Shown piece after piece: positions 30,912 through 40,166 of a stretch of DNA of 64,000 nucleotides. The stretch's first letter is position 1. Every line of letters starts with the position of its first letter. The DNA lies in the NCBI RefSeq assembly GCF_003402535.2, contig NZ_AP025174.1, positions 1 to 64,000 on the forward strand, read 5' to 3'. This DNA is from Cupriavidus sp. P-10 (GTDB taxonomy: Bacteria; Pseudomonadota; Gammaproteobacteria; Burkholderiales; Burkholderiaceae). A model generated the notes under the pieces. It saw nothing but the letters and a program-made list of their open reading frames with translations. It was not told the origin of the DNA and did not search any database. The position numbers and the translations under genes are program-made.

Positions 30912-33773
30912 GTGAACAACCCATACCAGACCGCGCCTAATCGGGAGCTATCCCAGCAGGGGATCACGCTCGACCCTCGCCCCATCGCGCAAAAGATCGG
31001 GGATTGGCTCAAGCAGCCACGGAACTATGCAAAATTCCAGCTGGGAGCTGCCGTTGCTTCCGTAGCACTGTCATTTCTGTGGCTTCCGATCACAGTAGTG
31101 ATGCTGCTTACGCAGCTCTGGTACTCGTGGCAGCGCTTCCAGCTACCGATGCGAATGCCAAAGCATCTCGGCGGTATTGACCCTACGCTGGAAGCGGCGG
31201 AGCCGAACAAGGATGGTACCGGGGAGGTGATCAAACGCAAGGAAGCGGACGGCATTCTGCACCTCGGCAATCAGCGTTCCGTCGATCAGGCAGAGCATCT
31301 GAAAGAGCTTTGGGTCACGAACTCGGATGCTCGCACGCATATGTTGCTGATGGGCACGACAGGCTCCGGTAAGACTGTCACGCTGCTATCGATCTGCTTC
31401 AATGCCCTAGCGTGGGGGTCGGGCTTCTTCTACTCGGACGGCAAGGCTGATTCCAGCCTTCACGCCGCGGTGTGGAGCATGTGCCGCAGAACCGGTCGGG
31501 AGGACGATTACCTTGTCCTCAACTTCATGACTGGCGGTGCGGATCCGTATAAGCGCAAGAAATCCACGGAGAAGCATTCGAACAGCATGAACCCGTGGTA
31601 CGAGGGCACGCCAGATTTCCTGTCGCAGCTCTCGTCGTCGTTGTTGCCAAAGGCGGGCGGGGATGGGGCGCAGTGGCAGCAAAAGGCGGTGAACATGATG
31701 GACGCCGTGCTGCGTACGCTATGTTACGAGCGAGCAGTTGGCAATCTCACCCTATCCATCGGCGTCATCCGGGAATACCTGGCGCTTCCGAACTTGGTGA
31801 AGCTCTACCTGAAAGGTAAGAAAGGCGAAATTCCGGAGTATGCCTTCCTGCCGATCAAGGCCTACCTTGAGACAGGCCTGCCTGGCTTCCGCCCAGATCT
31901 CGCGGACAAGCCAGACAAGTGGGATCAGGGCGTCTATGACCAGCACGGGTACCTGACCGGCCAATACGCGCGCACGCTTTCCATGCTGATGGACACGTAT
32001 GGCTACATCTTCAAGGACAAATACTCCGAAGTGGACATGATGGATGTCCTGCTTAACCGGCGCATCCTGGTGGTCATGATCCCGACGTTGGAGAAGTCCG
32101 CGCAGGAAGCGGCCAATCTTGGCAAGCTGGTGGTCGCAAGTATTCGTCTCATGATGGCGATGAACCTTGGTCACAGACTCGAAGGCACCTACGCAGAGAT
32201 CATCGACACCAAGGCAACGAACTCTCCGGCCCCGTACATCATCACGATGGACGAACTGGGCTACTACTTTGCCGAGGGCATCGCGCTCATGTTCGCTCAG
32301 GCGCGAAGCCTTGGTTTCATGATGATCGCCGCGGGCCAGGACGTGGCGGCTATGGCAAAGGGAGAGAACAAGGAAGAAGTGGATTCGATGATCGCCAACA
32401 CGAAGATCAAGTACACGTTGGCATTGGAGGATCCAGACAAGACGCTAGAGGTCTTCAAGAAGGTTGCTGGCCAGGCGATCACCGTCGAGACGGGCTCCTA
32501 TGAGGGGAGTGTTGGAAACCTCTTCCCAACGAACTTCAATCAGGCGCTGACGGGGTCTATCCAGCGCCGAGATCGCATCGAGCTGCAGGAGTTGAAGGCC
32601 CTCAAGGAAATGGAGGGCATCTTGATCTTCAAGGACCAGGTGACGCGAGCACGAAGCTTCACCTGGTTCCACTCGTTCAAGAAGACCAAACTGCCTTTCC
32701 GTCTGAACCGCTTCCTGCAGGTAGACCGTCCGCAGTTCTTCGAGCTGAAAGGCAAGGTGAAGCCAATCAAGGCAACGGACCGTCGCTTCACAACCATTGC
32801 CCATATCCTGCAGAAAATCCGAGAGGGCACCGCAAAGAAGTATCCAGCGAACGATGACCCCATCGTCGCAGCGGTTCGTGAGACGTGGCTAAGGATCGAG
32901 GATGCGAATCCGAACGAAGGCGCTGTGAATCGCGGCATTGCCTACTACCAGGCTGCGGTGGCAGCATTGCGCGCGCACCAGCCCGATGAGCAAGGCCGGT
33001 ACTGGAAGGCAAGCGGTGGCGAGGAAGAGCAGGCTGCTGAGCCCTCTGCCATCGAGCAGTACGAAGGTGTTGATTTCGCGGCTGAAGCACCTGCTATCGT
33101 GCCTTCCGCACCGAACCAGGAGGCGACTGTCCGTACGGAGCCGTACCACAATCCTCCGCTGCAGGAGAAAGCCGCGTCGAACGCATTTGCAGAGTTGGTG
33201 CGAGAGTTTGCCGAGTCTACACAGCGACCTGCATCGGTGCTTTCGAGCATCAAGGAGAAGACGGTCAGCGCTACTGTGCCGGATGACTATGACACGTTGC
33301 CAGAAGCCCAAGCGGCCAGTGTGCAGGCTCGCGGAGCGGAAGGCGGCGGTAGTCCAGCCAGCAGCGCGAGCGACAGTACAGACGGTGGCCTGAACGAATG
33401 GCTCGCCCAGTATCAGGACAGCCCGCAGGCTGACGGCGACACGCCCAATGAGCGCGCTATGGAGCGCGAGCACAATCTGACCCCTGCACAGGTCGATCTC
33501 GTGAACCCGGAGCCACCGCAGAGAACCGCGCACCAGGTCGAGACCAATCCAGTCGTCATCGGCTTTACGCAGGAGGCGGCGGACATGCTGGTGCGCATGG
33601 AAGAGGCACTCGGCAGCGAACAGCCACAGGAGGCGGTGAAGGCCACCGAGAGCGAGATCTCAGCGCAGTTGAAGTGGAGTCAGCCTGCAGAAGACATGAC
33701 CATCGATGACATTGAGCAACTCTTCGGAAGCATGCAGGCGAACATCGAGAAGTCAGCGAACAAGGCGCGGTGA
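30912..33773 (+). CDS. dotL: Type IV coupling protein DotL/IcmO/TrbC
   Basis: 953 residues from GTG 30912. Two membrane segments lie near residues 37-75. The FtsK/TraD-like ATPase has Walker A GTTGSGKTV near residue 148 and ITMDELGYYFAEG as the Walker B region near residue 444. The last 250 residues are acidic and low complexity, as in DotL, whose tail binds DotN and adaptors. It would deliver the relaxase-DNA complex to the channel. No relaxase gene is in this window. Confidence 0.93.
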   Translation: MNNPYQTAPNRELSQQGITLDPRPIAQKIGDWLKQPRNYAKFQLGAAVASVALSFLWLPITVVMLLTQLWYSWQRFQLPMRMPKHLGGIDPTLEAAEPNKDGTGEVIKRKEADGILHLGNQRSVDQAEHLKELWVTNSDARTHMLLMGTTGSGKTVTLLSICFNALAWGSGFFYSDGKADSSLHAAVWSMCRRTGREDDYLVLNFMTGGADPYKRKKSTEKHSNSMNPWYEGTPDFLSQLSSSLLPKAGGDGAQWQQKAVNMMDAVLRTLCYERAVGNLTLSIGVIREYLALPNLVKLYLKGKKGEIPEYAFLPIKAYLETGLPGFRPDLADKPDKWDQGVYDQHGYLTGQYARTLSMLMDTYGYIFKDKYSEVDMMDVLLNRRILVVMIPTLEKSAQEAANLGKLVVASIRLMMAMNLGHRLEGTYAEIIDTKATNSPAPYIITMDELGYYFAEGIALMFAQARSLGFMMIAAGQDVAAMAKGENKEEVDSMIANTKIKYTLALEDPDKTLEVFKKVAGQAITVETGSYEGSVGNLFPTNFNQALTGSIQRRDRIELQELKALKEMEGILIFKDQVTRARSFTWFHSFKKTKLPFRLNRFLQVDRPQFFELKGKVKPIKATDRRFTTIAHILQKIREGTAKKYPANDDPIVAAVRETWLRIEDANPNEGAVNRGIAYYQAAVAALRAHQPDEQGRYWKASGGEEEQAAEPSAIEQYEGVDFAAEAPAIVPSAPNQEATVRTEPYHNPPLQEKAASNAFAELVREFAESTQRPASVLSSIKEKTVSATVPDDYDTLPEAQAASVQARGAEGGGSPASSASDSTDGGLNEWLAQYQDSPQADGDTPNERAMEREHNLTPAQVDLVNPEPPQRTAHQVETNPVVIGFTQEAADMLVRMEEALGSEQPQEAVKATESEISAQLKWSQPAEDMTIDDIEQLFGSMQANIEKSANKAR

Positions 33774-34309
33774 TGCTGAGGCGAGACTTCCTCCGCGCAG
33801 CCGTGGCGGCAGCCGCGATTGCCCCTTGTGTGGGGGTGCGTGAGGCATTGGGGCAGGAGGCCGCGATGCCTTCTGTTCTGTGGCTGCGCCGTGGCAAGGA
33901 CCAAGCGCGCATCGACTTCGCTACGCCTGAAGGATATCGTGCTGCGGCGTACCTACTCCGGGACGTCCAAGCCGGCTTTACTGGTAGCCCGCATCCTGCG
34001 CTGCTTAGGCTGCTAGCCTGGGAGCAGGCGTGGCTGTCGGCCTACGGCTACACGATCCCGTTTGTCGTCCACTCCGGATGCCGCGTGGCTGCCACCAATA
34101 GCCGCGAAGGTGGGGTTCAGAATTCGCGGCACTTGCCGAATCAGATGGGCGTGTTCCGGGCCGTGGATTTCAGCACCCGCGAGATCCTGGCTGAGTATCT
34201 GGGGCGCTTGGCCTATTTGGCGGGGCAGGGCGGGGTTGGCTTTTACACCCAGCGGGACTTCGTGCACAACGACGTCGATGAGCGGGTCAGGACATGGAGG
34301 GCTCGATAG
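33773..34309 (+). CDS. Tat-exported M15/DUF882-like peptidoglycan peptidase
   Basis: 178 residues from ATG 33773, overlapping the dotL stop (TGATG); GTG 33770 is in frame. It begins MLRRDFLRAAVAAAAIAP, a twin-arginine signal. The rest matches the DUF882/M15 metallopeptidase group: HSGCR, SRHLPNQMGVFRAVDF, and FVHNDVDERVRTWR carry the likely zinc and catalytic residues. Such enzymes trim peptidoglycan peptides. With the transglycosylase at 28309 it gives this operon two cell-wall enzymes. Confidence 0.75.
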   Translation: MLRRDFLRAAVAAAAIAPCVGVREALGQEAAMPSVLWLRRGKDQARIDFATPEGYRAAAYLLRDVQAGFTGSPHPALLRLLAWEQAWLSAYGYTIPFVVHSGCRVAATNSREGGVQNSRHLPNQMGVFRAVDFSTREILAEYLGRLAYLAGQGGVGFYTQRDFVHNDVDERVRTWRAR

Positions 34310-34385
34310 TGCTCTAGAAGGCACTCCGTAATTTCTTCTCACTCTTTTGGGTGGGGCTGATTTCGGCTCTCCCTGTTTGCAACCC

Positions 34386-34405
34386 CGTATAATTGAAGCG
34401 ATACA
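34386..34405 (+). promoter_or_regulatory. Promoter with plasmid-wide dyad
   Basis: CGTATA-N8-GATACA. A perfect TATAAT (34388-34393) lies inside the left half-site. It precedes the gene starting at 34426. Confidence 0.65.
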
Positions 34406-34425
34406 GAATCGCGCTGGAACACTCT

Positions 34426-35547
34426 ATGACCCCGGGCGTAATGTCGGAAAGTTACTTTGGAAGTCCCGCAGAGAAGGAGGTGGCCACAGCCGGTAACGGC
34501 GAGCTTTGGCTGGACAAAGCCGCGCTGGCAAGCCAGGTGAAGAAATCTCCCGTGCAAGGTCAGGAGGCCGAAGGCATCACGCTGCGGCACCTGATCGAAG
34601 CCATTCGCGCCTTGCTGCGCCGAATCGTGAGTTTCTTTACGGGCAGGCCGGAAGCCTCGAGCGGCCCCAGTGCCGAGGGTCAGGCCGATCCCATCAAGGG
34701 CGGTGGCTACGATGACGCTCCTCCCTTGATGGCAACGGAATCCCCCGAGGGCTTCCAAGTCAAGGGGCCACAGGAAATCCTTGACCGGGTCCAGACCATG
34801 GTGTCCGGCCTGGTGGAGTCGGCTACTGGACAAAATTTGTCTGCTTCCCTGCGGGCCGCGCTTAGCACGCCGGAACTCGCGGATCCGAAGATTGCGCTTC
34901 GGGTACTGCTCCAGTCAAATTGCGACCTGGATCGACAAATGAATGGCGTGGTCTCTGATCTGGAATCGCGAATCCTAGTCCACATTTCGCCGGCGGCTGC
35001 CCGACTGGACATCAACGCAGAGGATGCACTAACGGTGTTTGCGAGCGACATTCGCCGCGGCGGCGGAACGCTAGCTCGCGAATTCGACCCGCAGGGCGAG
35101 ATGACGCCCTACGTTGTTGAATTGGACCGGCTCGATTCTGCGTTGGCAGCGCAACGTCGGGCGCGAGAACAGATCTGCGCGACCGCACTGGAAGCCGGCT
35201 ACAGCGAAGCTGAGTTGGCAGGCCTGCTCGATAAGTACGGGGTGGGGCAGGATGCACTCAGGAACGCGCTTGCCCTGAAGCATCAGGCCACGAAGGAACT
35301 GCCGGACAACGTAGTGGAATTGAAGCCATTTCGACAGCTGCGGCCCTTGTCGGAGCCGCCAGCGGCGGTGCAGGATGTATTGAGCAAACTCGAAGCCGCT
35401 GGGCATTTGCCCCCGGCTGAAAAAGCAGGAATCGAGCGCGTTGCTGCCCAACACGTAGCCCTGGTGGGCAACGACGACCTGTTTGAGACGGAAATGCAGG
35501 CGGATGACCTTTCCGGATTTGGGAAGGGGAGTCGACCAACAACCTAA
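34426..35547 (+). CDS. Unknown 373-residue protein
   Basis: 373 residues from ATG 34426; ATG 34441 is an alternative, and the TTG at 34393 lies inside the promoter. A short hydrophobic stretch near residue 70 (IRALLRRIVSFFTG) may be amphipathic rather than membrane-spanning. The C-terminal half is helical with a repeated RREQI/EAGYSEAELAGLLDKYGV type pattern. Family not recognised. First gene of an operon with a DNA-binding protein and another unknown. Confidence 0.65.
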   Translation: MTPGVMSESYFGSPAEKEVATAGNGELWLDKAALASQVKKSPVQGQEAEGITLRHLIEAIRALLRRIVSFFTGRPEASSGPSAEGQADPIKGGGYDDAPPLMATESPEGFQVKGPQEILDRVQTMVSGLVESATGQNLSASLRAALSTPELADPKIALRVLLQSNCDLDRQMNGVVSDLESRILVHISPAAARLDINAEDALTVFASDIRRGGGTLAREFDPQGEMTPYVVELDRLDSALAAQRRAREQICATALEAGYSEAELAGLLDKYGVGQDALRNALALKHQATKELPDNVVELKPFRQLRPLSEPPAAVQDVLSKLEAAGHLPPAEKAGIERVAAQHVALVGNDDLFETEMQADDLSGFGKGSRPTT

Positions 35548-35550
35548 ATT

Positions 35551-36066
35551 ATGAAAAAGACAGACCGAACCTTGGCCGAACCAATCAAGAATCTTGAGGT
35601 CGAGAAGTGGCGCTTGAAAAATGGCCTGACCGTGAGCGCGGCATGCGAGCAGTTGGGCTTGCAGCGCGCCAAATTCGCCGAGATGCGATCAAGGCCGCAA
35701 GAGCCAATCGAAGACAAGGCGGTCTGTCAGCTGCTGGAAGTATACGAGTCTCATCCGGAATCAATGCCGAGTGTCCGGCAACTCGACATTGAGCAATTCA
35801 TGATCGAACTGGGGTTCGATCCTCAGAATCCGTCAGACAAGAAGGAATTTGCAGTGCTCGTGGGGCGCGAGCCTGCAGCTGTGTACCGTTGGCTTGCTGG
35901 AGAGGGGAACTACAGCAAGCCAGTCGAGCGCCTGATTGAGGCTTATAGCCGAATTCACCTCGCTGGAGCAAAGAAGAGGAATTTGCTGCGGACACACGCG
36001 ATCAAGATTGCCGAACGCCTAGGGATTACAGACCTGTTTGAACGGGCTACCTGGCGAAAAGGCTAA
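35551..36066 (+). CDS. Putative DNA-binding protein with two helix-turn-helix regions
   Basis: 171 residues. One helix-turn-helix-like segment lies near residues 25-47 (NGLTVSAACEQLGLQRAKFA). A second lies near 98-118 (KEFAVLVGREPAAVYRWLAG). The start is three bases after the preceding stop, with no clear ribosome-binding site. It could be the regulator that acts on the plasmid-wide dyads or a transfer regulator; nothing in the sequence decides this. Confidence 0.6.
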   Translation: MKKTDRTLAEPIKNLEVEKWRLKNGLTVSAACEQLGLQRAKFAEMRSRPQEPIEDKAVCQLLEVYESHPESMPSVRQLDIEQFMIELGFDPQNPSDKKEFAVLVGREPAAVYRWLAGEGNYSKPVERLIEAYSRIHLAGAKKRNLLRTHAIKIAERLGITDLFERATWRKG

Positions 36067-36085
36067 CTCGGGGAGAGAGAGCTGA

Positions 36086-36691
36086 ATGACAAAGACAAAA
36101 GGGGCACCGGGCATCGACGTAGCCGTTGTGCTGTTTTTCAAGAAGGCCGCAATTCCGGACAAGATTCAAATCCGCGACTTTTCGATGCCATTGGTCAACC
36201 GGATACCAGGCTTCATTTCCGGACTGTCCGGCCAGTCCGGTCTTGTCGGCATGATGCATGCGCGTAAGTATGCCGATGAGAAGAAACTGGAGATGATCGT
36301 AGTGGATCTCTCCGTAGAGGTCGAAAAGCCGCTGTATCCGAAGGTGTTGAAGCCCGAAGATCTGCCTAATGTGGACCTTCTGAACCTTATACGGAGCAGC
36401 AAGGAGTTAATGCAAGGCATTCGAGAGCATTGGCTGGACTGGCTCTCCGAAGAAGGCCGTCGCGGCGTGGACTACAGTTCTCTGAAAGAGGCGGAGCTGA
36501 TCGCTCGTCGGCCAGATTTGATCCCACGACTGCTGCGCTTGCCAGGCTTCGCCCATGTCCACGTGGTGACGCACCCGGCTATGACTGGTTTCCACACCCT
36601 CCCGCTTACGGCAACATCGTTTCCCAGCGATTACAAGCACATAGTTGCCGGCAGTGCGCGCTTGCACCCTGATATCGAGGTGGTGCTGTAA
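36086..36691 (+). CDS. Unknown 201-residue protein
   Basis: Soluble protein starting MTKTKGAPGIDVAVVLFFKK, with GGGAGAGAG about nine bases upstream of the ATG. No motif recognised. It is the third gene behind the promoter at 34386, 19 bases after the DNA-binding protein. A noncoding interval of 142 bp with the next promoter follows. Confidence 0.65.
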   Translation: MTKTKGAPGIDVAVVLFFKKAAIPDKIQIRDFSMPLVNRIPGFISGLSGQSGLVGMMHARKYADEKKLEMIVVDLSVEVEKPLYPKVLKPEDLPNVDLLNLIRSSKELMQGIREHWLDWLSEEGRRGVDYSSLKEAELIARRPDLIPRLLRLPGFAHVHVVTHPAMTGFHTLPLTATSFPSDYKHIVAGSARLHPDIEVVL

Positions 36692-36778
36692 GGATTCGAG
36701 GACGCGGGCAGCTCGTGACCATCGCGACGCTGCCCGACAACGCCCGGGCCCTGCGTTTCTTGACTCGCATGCAAAATA

Positions 36779-36813
36779 TTGACATGCAAATTACGTATCG
36801 TCTATAAGATACG
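36779..36813 (+). promoter_or_regulatory. Promoter with plasmid-wide dyad, bactofilin operon
   Basis: TTGACA (36779-36784) and TATAAG (36803-36808) are 18 bp apart. The dyad CGTATC-N8-GATACG (36794-36813), with perfect 6-bp arms, spans the -10 box. This is the clearest case for a repressor covering the promoter. Confidence 0.75.
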
Positions 36814-36833
36814 CATATTCAGAGGAGGGCGAG

Positions 36834-37529
36834 ATGCAACTCGTTGGCACATTGAAGGCGCAGGCCACAGGGTCCGCAGTCAAGACTGGGGGGTATGAGA
36901 TGACCGCATCAGGAAGGGTGCTGCTCGTGGCCCTCCTGTGTGTGATTGGCATGGCGGGATACCTGTACACCGATTCGCACGGAGTGCGAAGGTCTTCGGC
37001 TGAAGGCCCCACCTCGCAGAAGGAGCCAGCTCGCGCGCCTCAACCAATAGTCAGCCCGGAAAAGCAGGAGGCTGCGGGGCCCGTGGTACACGCCGAGGCG
37101 AAGGAGTCTACTCGCGAAGGTCAGCGAGAGGCGACGTCAACCGTGATGCTTGCAGCATTGCGTGCGACGGCAGAAGCGCAGAATGTGCGACTGGCCGAGG
37201 CAGAACGTACCCTGGCCGATCTGGAAACGCTTCTGGCGTCGAAGGCAACCACCCCGAAGGGGAAGGAAGAGATCTCCGTATCCACGCAAGCGGCACGAAA
37301 GACGGTAGCCACAGCCAAGGCCGCGAAGGTTGATGTGAGTGCTCTGCCCGTTGACTTCATGACTGTCGAGAAGAGCGGGATCAGCGTATTCGACAAAGAA
37401 TCTGTCGTGATAGCCGGCGCGCGTCACGCGGTCGGAAGCCGCCTACCCAGTGGCGAGCTGCTCGTCGCTGTTGATCCCCAATCGCGCACGGTCGTAACGG
37501 ACAAGCGCATTGTCAACGTGCCGAACTGA
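36834..37529 (+). CDS. Unknown inner-membrane protein with coiled coil
   Basis: 231 residues; AGGAGG lies eight bases before ATG 36834. One membrane segment (about 28-46) is followed by a linker, a coiled coil (about 100-140, ALRATAEAQNVRLAEAERTL) and a small beta-rich C-terminal domain (about 165-231). The layout resembles DotF at 13099, and both end in a similar small beta domain. It may be a structural transfer protein. First gene of the bactofilin operon. Confidence 0.65.
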   Translation: MQLVGTLKAQATGSAVKTGGYEMTASGRVLLVALLCVIGMAGYLYTDSHGVRRSSAEGPTSQKEPARAPQPIVSPEKQEAAGPVVHAEAKESTREGQREATSTVMLAALRATAEAQNVRLAEAERTLADLETLLASKATTPKGKEEISVSTQAARKTVATAKAAKVDVSALPVDFMTVEKSGISVFDKESVVIAGARHAVGSRLPSGELLVAVDPQSRTVVTDKRIVNVPN

Positions 37530-37536
37530 GGCCAGT

Positions 37537-38241
37537 ATGCAAAGCAATCCTCCCATCCTCACGCGCTTCCTCCTTTCCACGGGGCTTGTTCGAAAAAAAC
37601 AAATCGAGCTGCCAATAAAGTCGCTTCAAGACGAAGAGAGGCAGCAGCCGCGAACGACGCAGGGCAGGCCCGCGCCAGGCGGGCTGTCGGAAGCGGGAAT
37701 GGCTCTGACAGTGCCGGCCATACCAACCAAGGTGAAGATTCCGCGCGTGGATGGGACAGAGGTGGTTCACACGCTCATTCCTGCATCCATGACAGTTGTC
37801 GGGGAGATTGAGATCGGCGAGAACGTCGTGTTCCAAGGGCCGGTTCGCGGAAACATCACTGTGACTGGGGACCATCAGGTCATTCTGACGAAGACGTCCA
37901 GCGTCCACGGGAGCATCCGAGGGAAGGCTGTGATCGTCAGCTGCCACGTGGAGGGCGACATTGAGGCCGAGCGAGTGATCCTCACAGAAGGAGCAGCTGT
38001 GCGGGGCGACATTCGGTATAGCACTCTGGCCATGGCCGAAGGCGCGAGACTTGATGGGAGGCTGACTATGGTGATCCCCAATGTCATCACGGAGCAGCCA
38101 GCCGACCCCGATCCGGTCAAGGAGCTGGGAATAGATCTAGGCGCGAATGCGCGGGTCGAGTTGAACCGAGAAGACAGCGCAACGGGCGGCGAGTCAACGA
38201 GCGTTAGCGAACTGCGCCCCGCAGCAGCGCGTTTGGCATGA
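37537..38241 (+). CDS. Bactofilin (polymer-forming cytoskeletal protein)
   Basis: 234 residues from ATG 37537. Residues about 80-185 carry the bactofilin beta-helix pattern (MTVVGEIEIGENVVFQGPVR, GSIRGKAVIVSCHVEGDIEA, YSTLAMAEGARLDGRLTM). Bactofilins polymerise without nucleotide and act as scaffolds at membranes and cell poles. The N-terminal tail is longer and more basic than usual. It is followed, overlapping, by a small membrane protein and then by a transfer-type ATPase. A plasmid bactofilin in this setting could organise or position the transfer machine; that is inference. Confidence 0.85.
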   Translation: MQSNPPILTRFLLSTGLVRKKQIELPIKSLQDEERQQPRTTQGRPAPGGLSEAGMALTVPAIPTKVKIPRVDGTEVVHTLIPASMTVVGEIEIGENVVFQGPVRGNITVTGDHQVILTKTSSVHGSIRGKAVIVSCHVEGDIEAERVILTEGAAVRGDIRYSTLAMAEGARLDGRLTMVIPNVITEQPADPDPVKELGIDLGANARVELNREDSATGGESTSVSELRPAAARLA

Positions 38242-38471
38242 GCGTACGGGGGACGGTGGCCGTGCTCGGCCTGTGGCTCGCTGCGTCTTTCGTCATTTGG
38301 GCGAGTCATCCCATCTGGCTATGCATTGCGGCTGAAGAACTGGCGAGCCGCTTTGATCCCGCGCTAGGGATGGAGGGCGCTCAAGCGTCTCTCGCAGGCA
38401 TAGCTGCGGTATCCCTTCTGCTGCTGACGGCATGCCCGCGCTACCTATTAAGGGGCAGGCCGGCGAAGTGA
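38238..38471 (+). CDS. Small membrane protein
   Basis: 77 residues with two membrane segments (about 6-28 and 50-68). The start overlaps the bactofilin stop (ATGA), so the two are translationally coupled and may act together, for example as membrane anchor. Family not recognised. Confidence 0.65.
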   Translation: MSVRGTVAVLGLWLAASFVIWASHPIWLCIAAEELASRFDPALGMEGAQASLAGIAAVSLLLLTACPRYLLRGRPAK

Positions 38472-38507
38472 GCGCGCCACCCCCGCACCTATTCGGCACT
38501 AAACATC

Positions 38508-39896
38508 ATGCGAGTGTTCCTCGGCTACGACGACTACAAACGCAAGCACCAGTCGACGGATGTACCCGTCTTCTGGGATCCTGCGAGCATCATCAATCCC
38601 CACATACTTGTGTGCGGGAAGAGCGGTACGGGCAAAAGTACCCGGCTAAAGCAAATGATTTCGGAGGCGGTCGCTACTGCAGGCGAAGAGTTCGAACGGT
38701 ACCACAACCTCGACGTGCACGGCGACCTGGTCATCGAAGGAGAGTCTCGTGTCAGGTTCGACGGTGAGACCAGATACGGATACAACCCGCTGGTCCTTGA
38801 TACGGACCCCAGGACAGGCGGCGTAAACCGTCAAATCAACTTCCTGATCTCAACCATCAACCAGACGTCTCGCAAGCTGATGGATCGCCAGGAGGCCACG
38901 CTCCGAAACCTTCTGACGGATCTCTACGCCTTCTATGGAATCCATGAACGTCAGCCTGAGACTTGGGTACGCAAAGAGATGACCGAAGCGCTGCGTGACG
39001 AGATCTGGGAGCAGCGCCGCTGGGGCGAATTGAACCTCTACTATCCGACGCTGCGTGATGCCATTGGCTTTGCGGAGCGTCGCCTGAAGGCCATGTATGG
39101 CGGGTTGAACGGTAGCGAATCCGGCTTCCGCGCCGTGGGCGCGCTGGAGGCTATGAACAGTGCGGCAGCCCGCAAGTACCGGGCCCTGGTGAAGCAGGAG
39201 AAGGCCTTTTCCACAGAAGAAAAGGAGAAGGCGCAAAAGGACTTCGACGCGGCGGTCACCATTTTCCGCGACAAGGTAGACGAGTACATCGTATCCATCG
39301 AGAACGGACTGGAATTCGACAACCTGATCAAGTACGACAGCAAGGAAACGCTGAAAGGTGTCATCGACCGGCTGAAGAATTTCGAGGCGCGCGGCATCTT
39401 CAATGCGAATCCTCCACCATTCGATCTCGACGCAAAAGTTTGGTCGTATGACCTGACGAGTTTGTCGGAAGAAGAAAAGACGCTCTTTTGCATGGTCCGA
39501 GCGCAGTACATCGCCCGTCGTAGGAAACTGCTTGGCCCGGTTGCCCAAGTGCGGGAGATCCTCGGCGCGGACGAAGCCCACAACCTCTTCGATGACGACC
39601 CCGACAGCATCTACAATAAGATTTGTCTTGAGCTTCGGAAGTTCGGAATGGCGCTATGGGTGGTGTCACAAGCGCCGTCCCATTTCCCGGAGGCGGTAAT
39701 CACGACAGTGGGCACCAAGATCCTGCTGGGCATCGACAGCTACTACTGGAGCGCATCGTGCAAGAAGCTCAACATCGAAGAGAGCGTGTTGAAGTTCATC
39801 AAACCGTGGAAAACGATGGCGGTGTACAGGGACTCGGTGGGCTCCACGGCATCGAAGTTCATGCAGGTTCAACTCAAGGAGTTGGAAGAAGCCTAG
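38508..39896 (+). CDS. HerA/VirD4-like transfer ATPase
   Basis: 462 residues. Walker A GKSGTGKST spans residues 37-45, and Walker B is EILGADEAHN (Asp355, Glu356). ALWVVSQAPSHFPEAV follows, a typical sensor segment in VirB4/TraD/HerA ATPases. It has no membrane segment, so it is unlike DotL (30912) and shorter than IcmB (17411). It is a third FtsK/HerA-superfamily ATPase on this plasmid. A role in transfer or in DNA positioning with the neighbouring bactofilin is possible. Confidence 0.82.
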   Translation: MRVFLGYDDYKRKHQSTDVPVFWDPASIINPHILVCGKSGTGKSTRLKQMISEAVATAGEEFERYHNLDVHGDLVIEGESRVRFDGETRYGYNPLVLDTDPRTGGVNRQINFLISTINQTSRKLMDRQEATLRNLLTDLYAFYGIHERQPETWVRKEMTEALRDEIWEQRRWGELNLYYPTLRDAIGFAERRLKAMYGGLNGSESGFRAVGALEAMNSAAARKYRALVKQEKAFSTEEKEKAQKDFDAAVTIFRDKVDEYIVSIENGLEFDNLIKYDSKETLKGVIDRLKNFEARGIFNANPPPFDLDAKVWSYDLTSLSEEEKTLFCMVRAQYIARRRKLLGPVAQVREILGADEAHNLFDDDPDSIYNKICLELRKFGMALWVVSQAPSHFPEAVITTVGTKILLGIDSYYWSASCKKLNIEESVLKFIKPWKTMAVYRDSVGSTASKFMQVQLKELEEA

Positions 39897-39910
39897 AGCT
39901 GAAACCATAC

Positions 39911-40111
39911 ATGGGACATCGCCTCCACCATGTTGTCGTCGTGACCGGCTTGGCAATGATGATCGGCGCCTTCCTCTTCTTTTGCCTGAAATCGGGACAG
40001 GAACCATTTTTGGCCTACTTTGGTTCGATGATCCTCGCACTCTTGGGTGCGGGCGTCATGCTTCTTGGTAGGTCCCTGGAAAAGGATGCCAATTCCGACT
40101 CCAAGGAGTAG
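39911..40111 (+). CDS. Small membrane protein
   Basis: 66 residues from ATG 39911, with two membrane segments (about 5-27 and 33-53) and a charged tail. No strong ribosome-binding site. It follows the ATPase by 14 bases and precedes the HU gene. Family not recognised. Confidence 0.55.
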   Translation: MGHRLHHVVVVTGLAMMIGAFLFFCLKSGQEPFLAYFGSMILALLGAGVMLLGRSLEKDANSDSKE

Positions 40112-40166
40112 CCGTTGTTCCGGCAGTGACGGCGGCACAAATTTATCAACTTTAGAAGGAGCAAAC

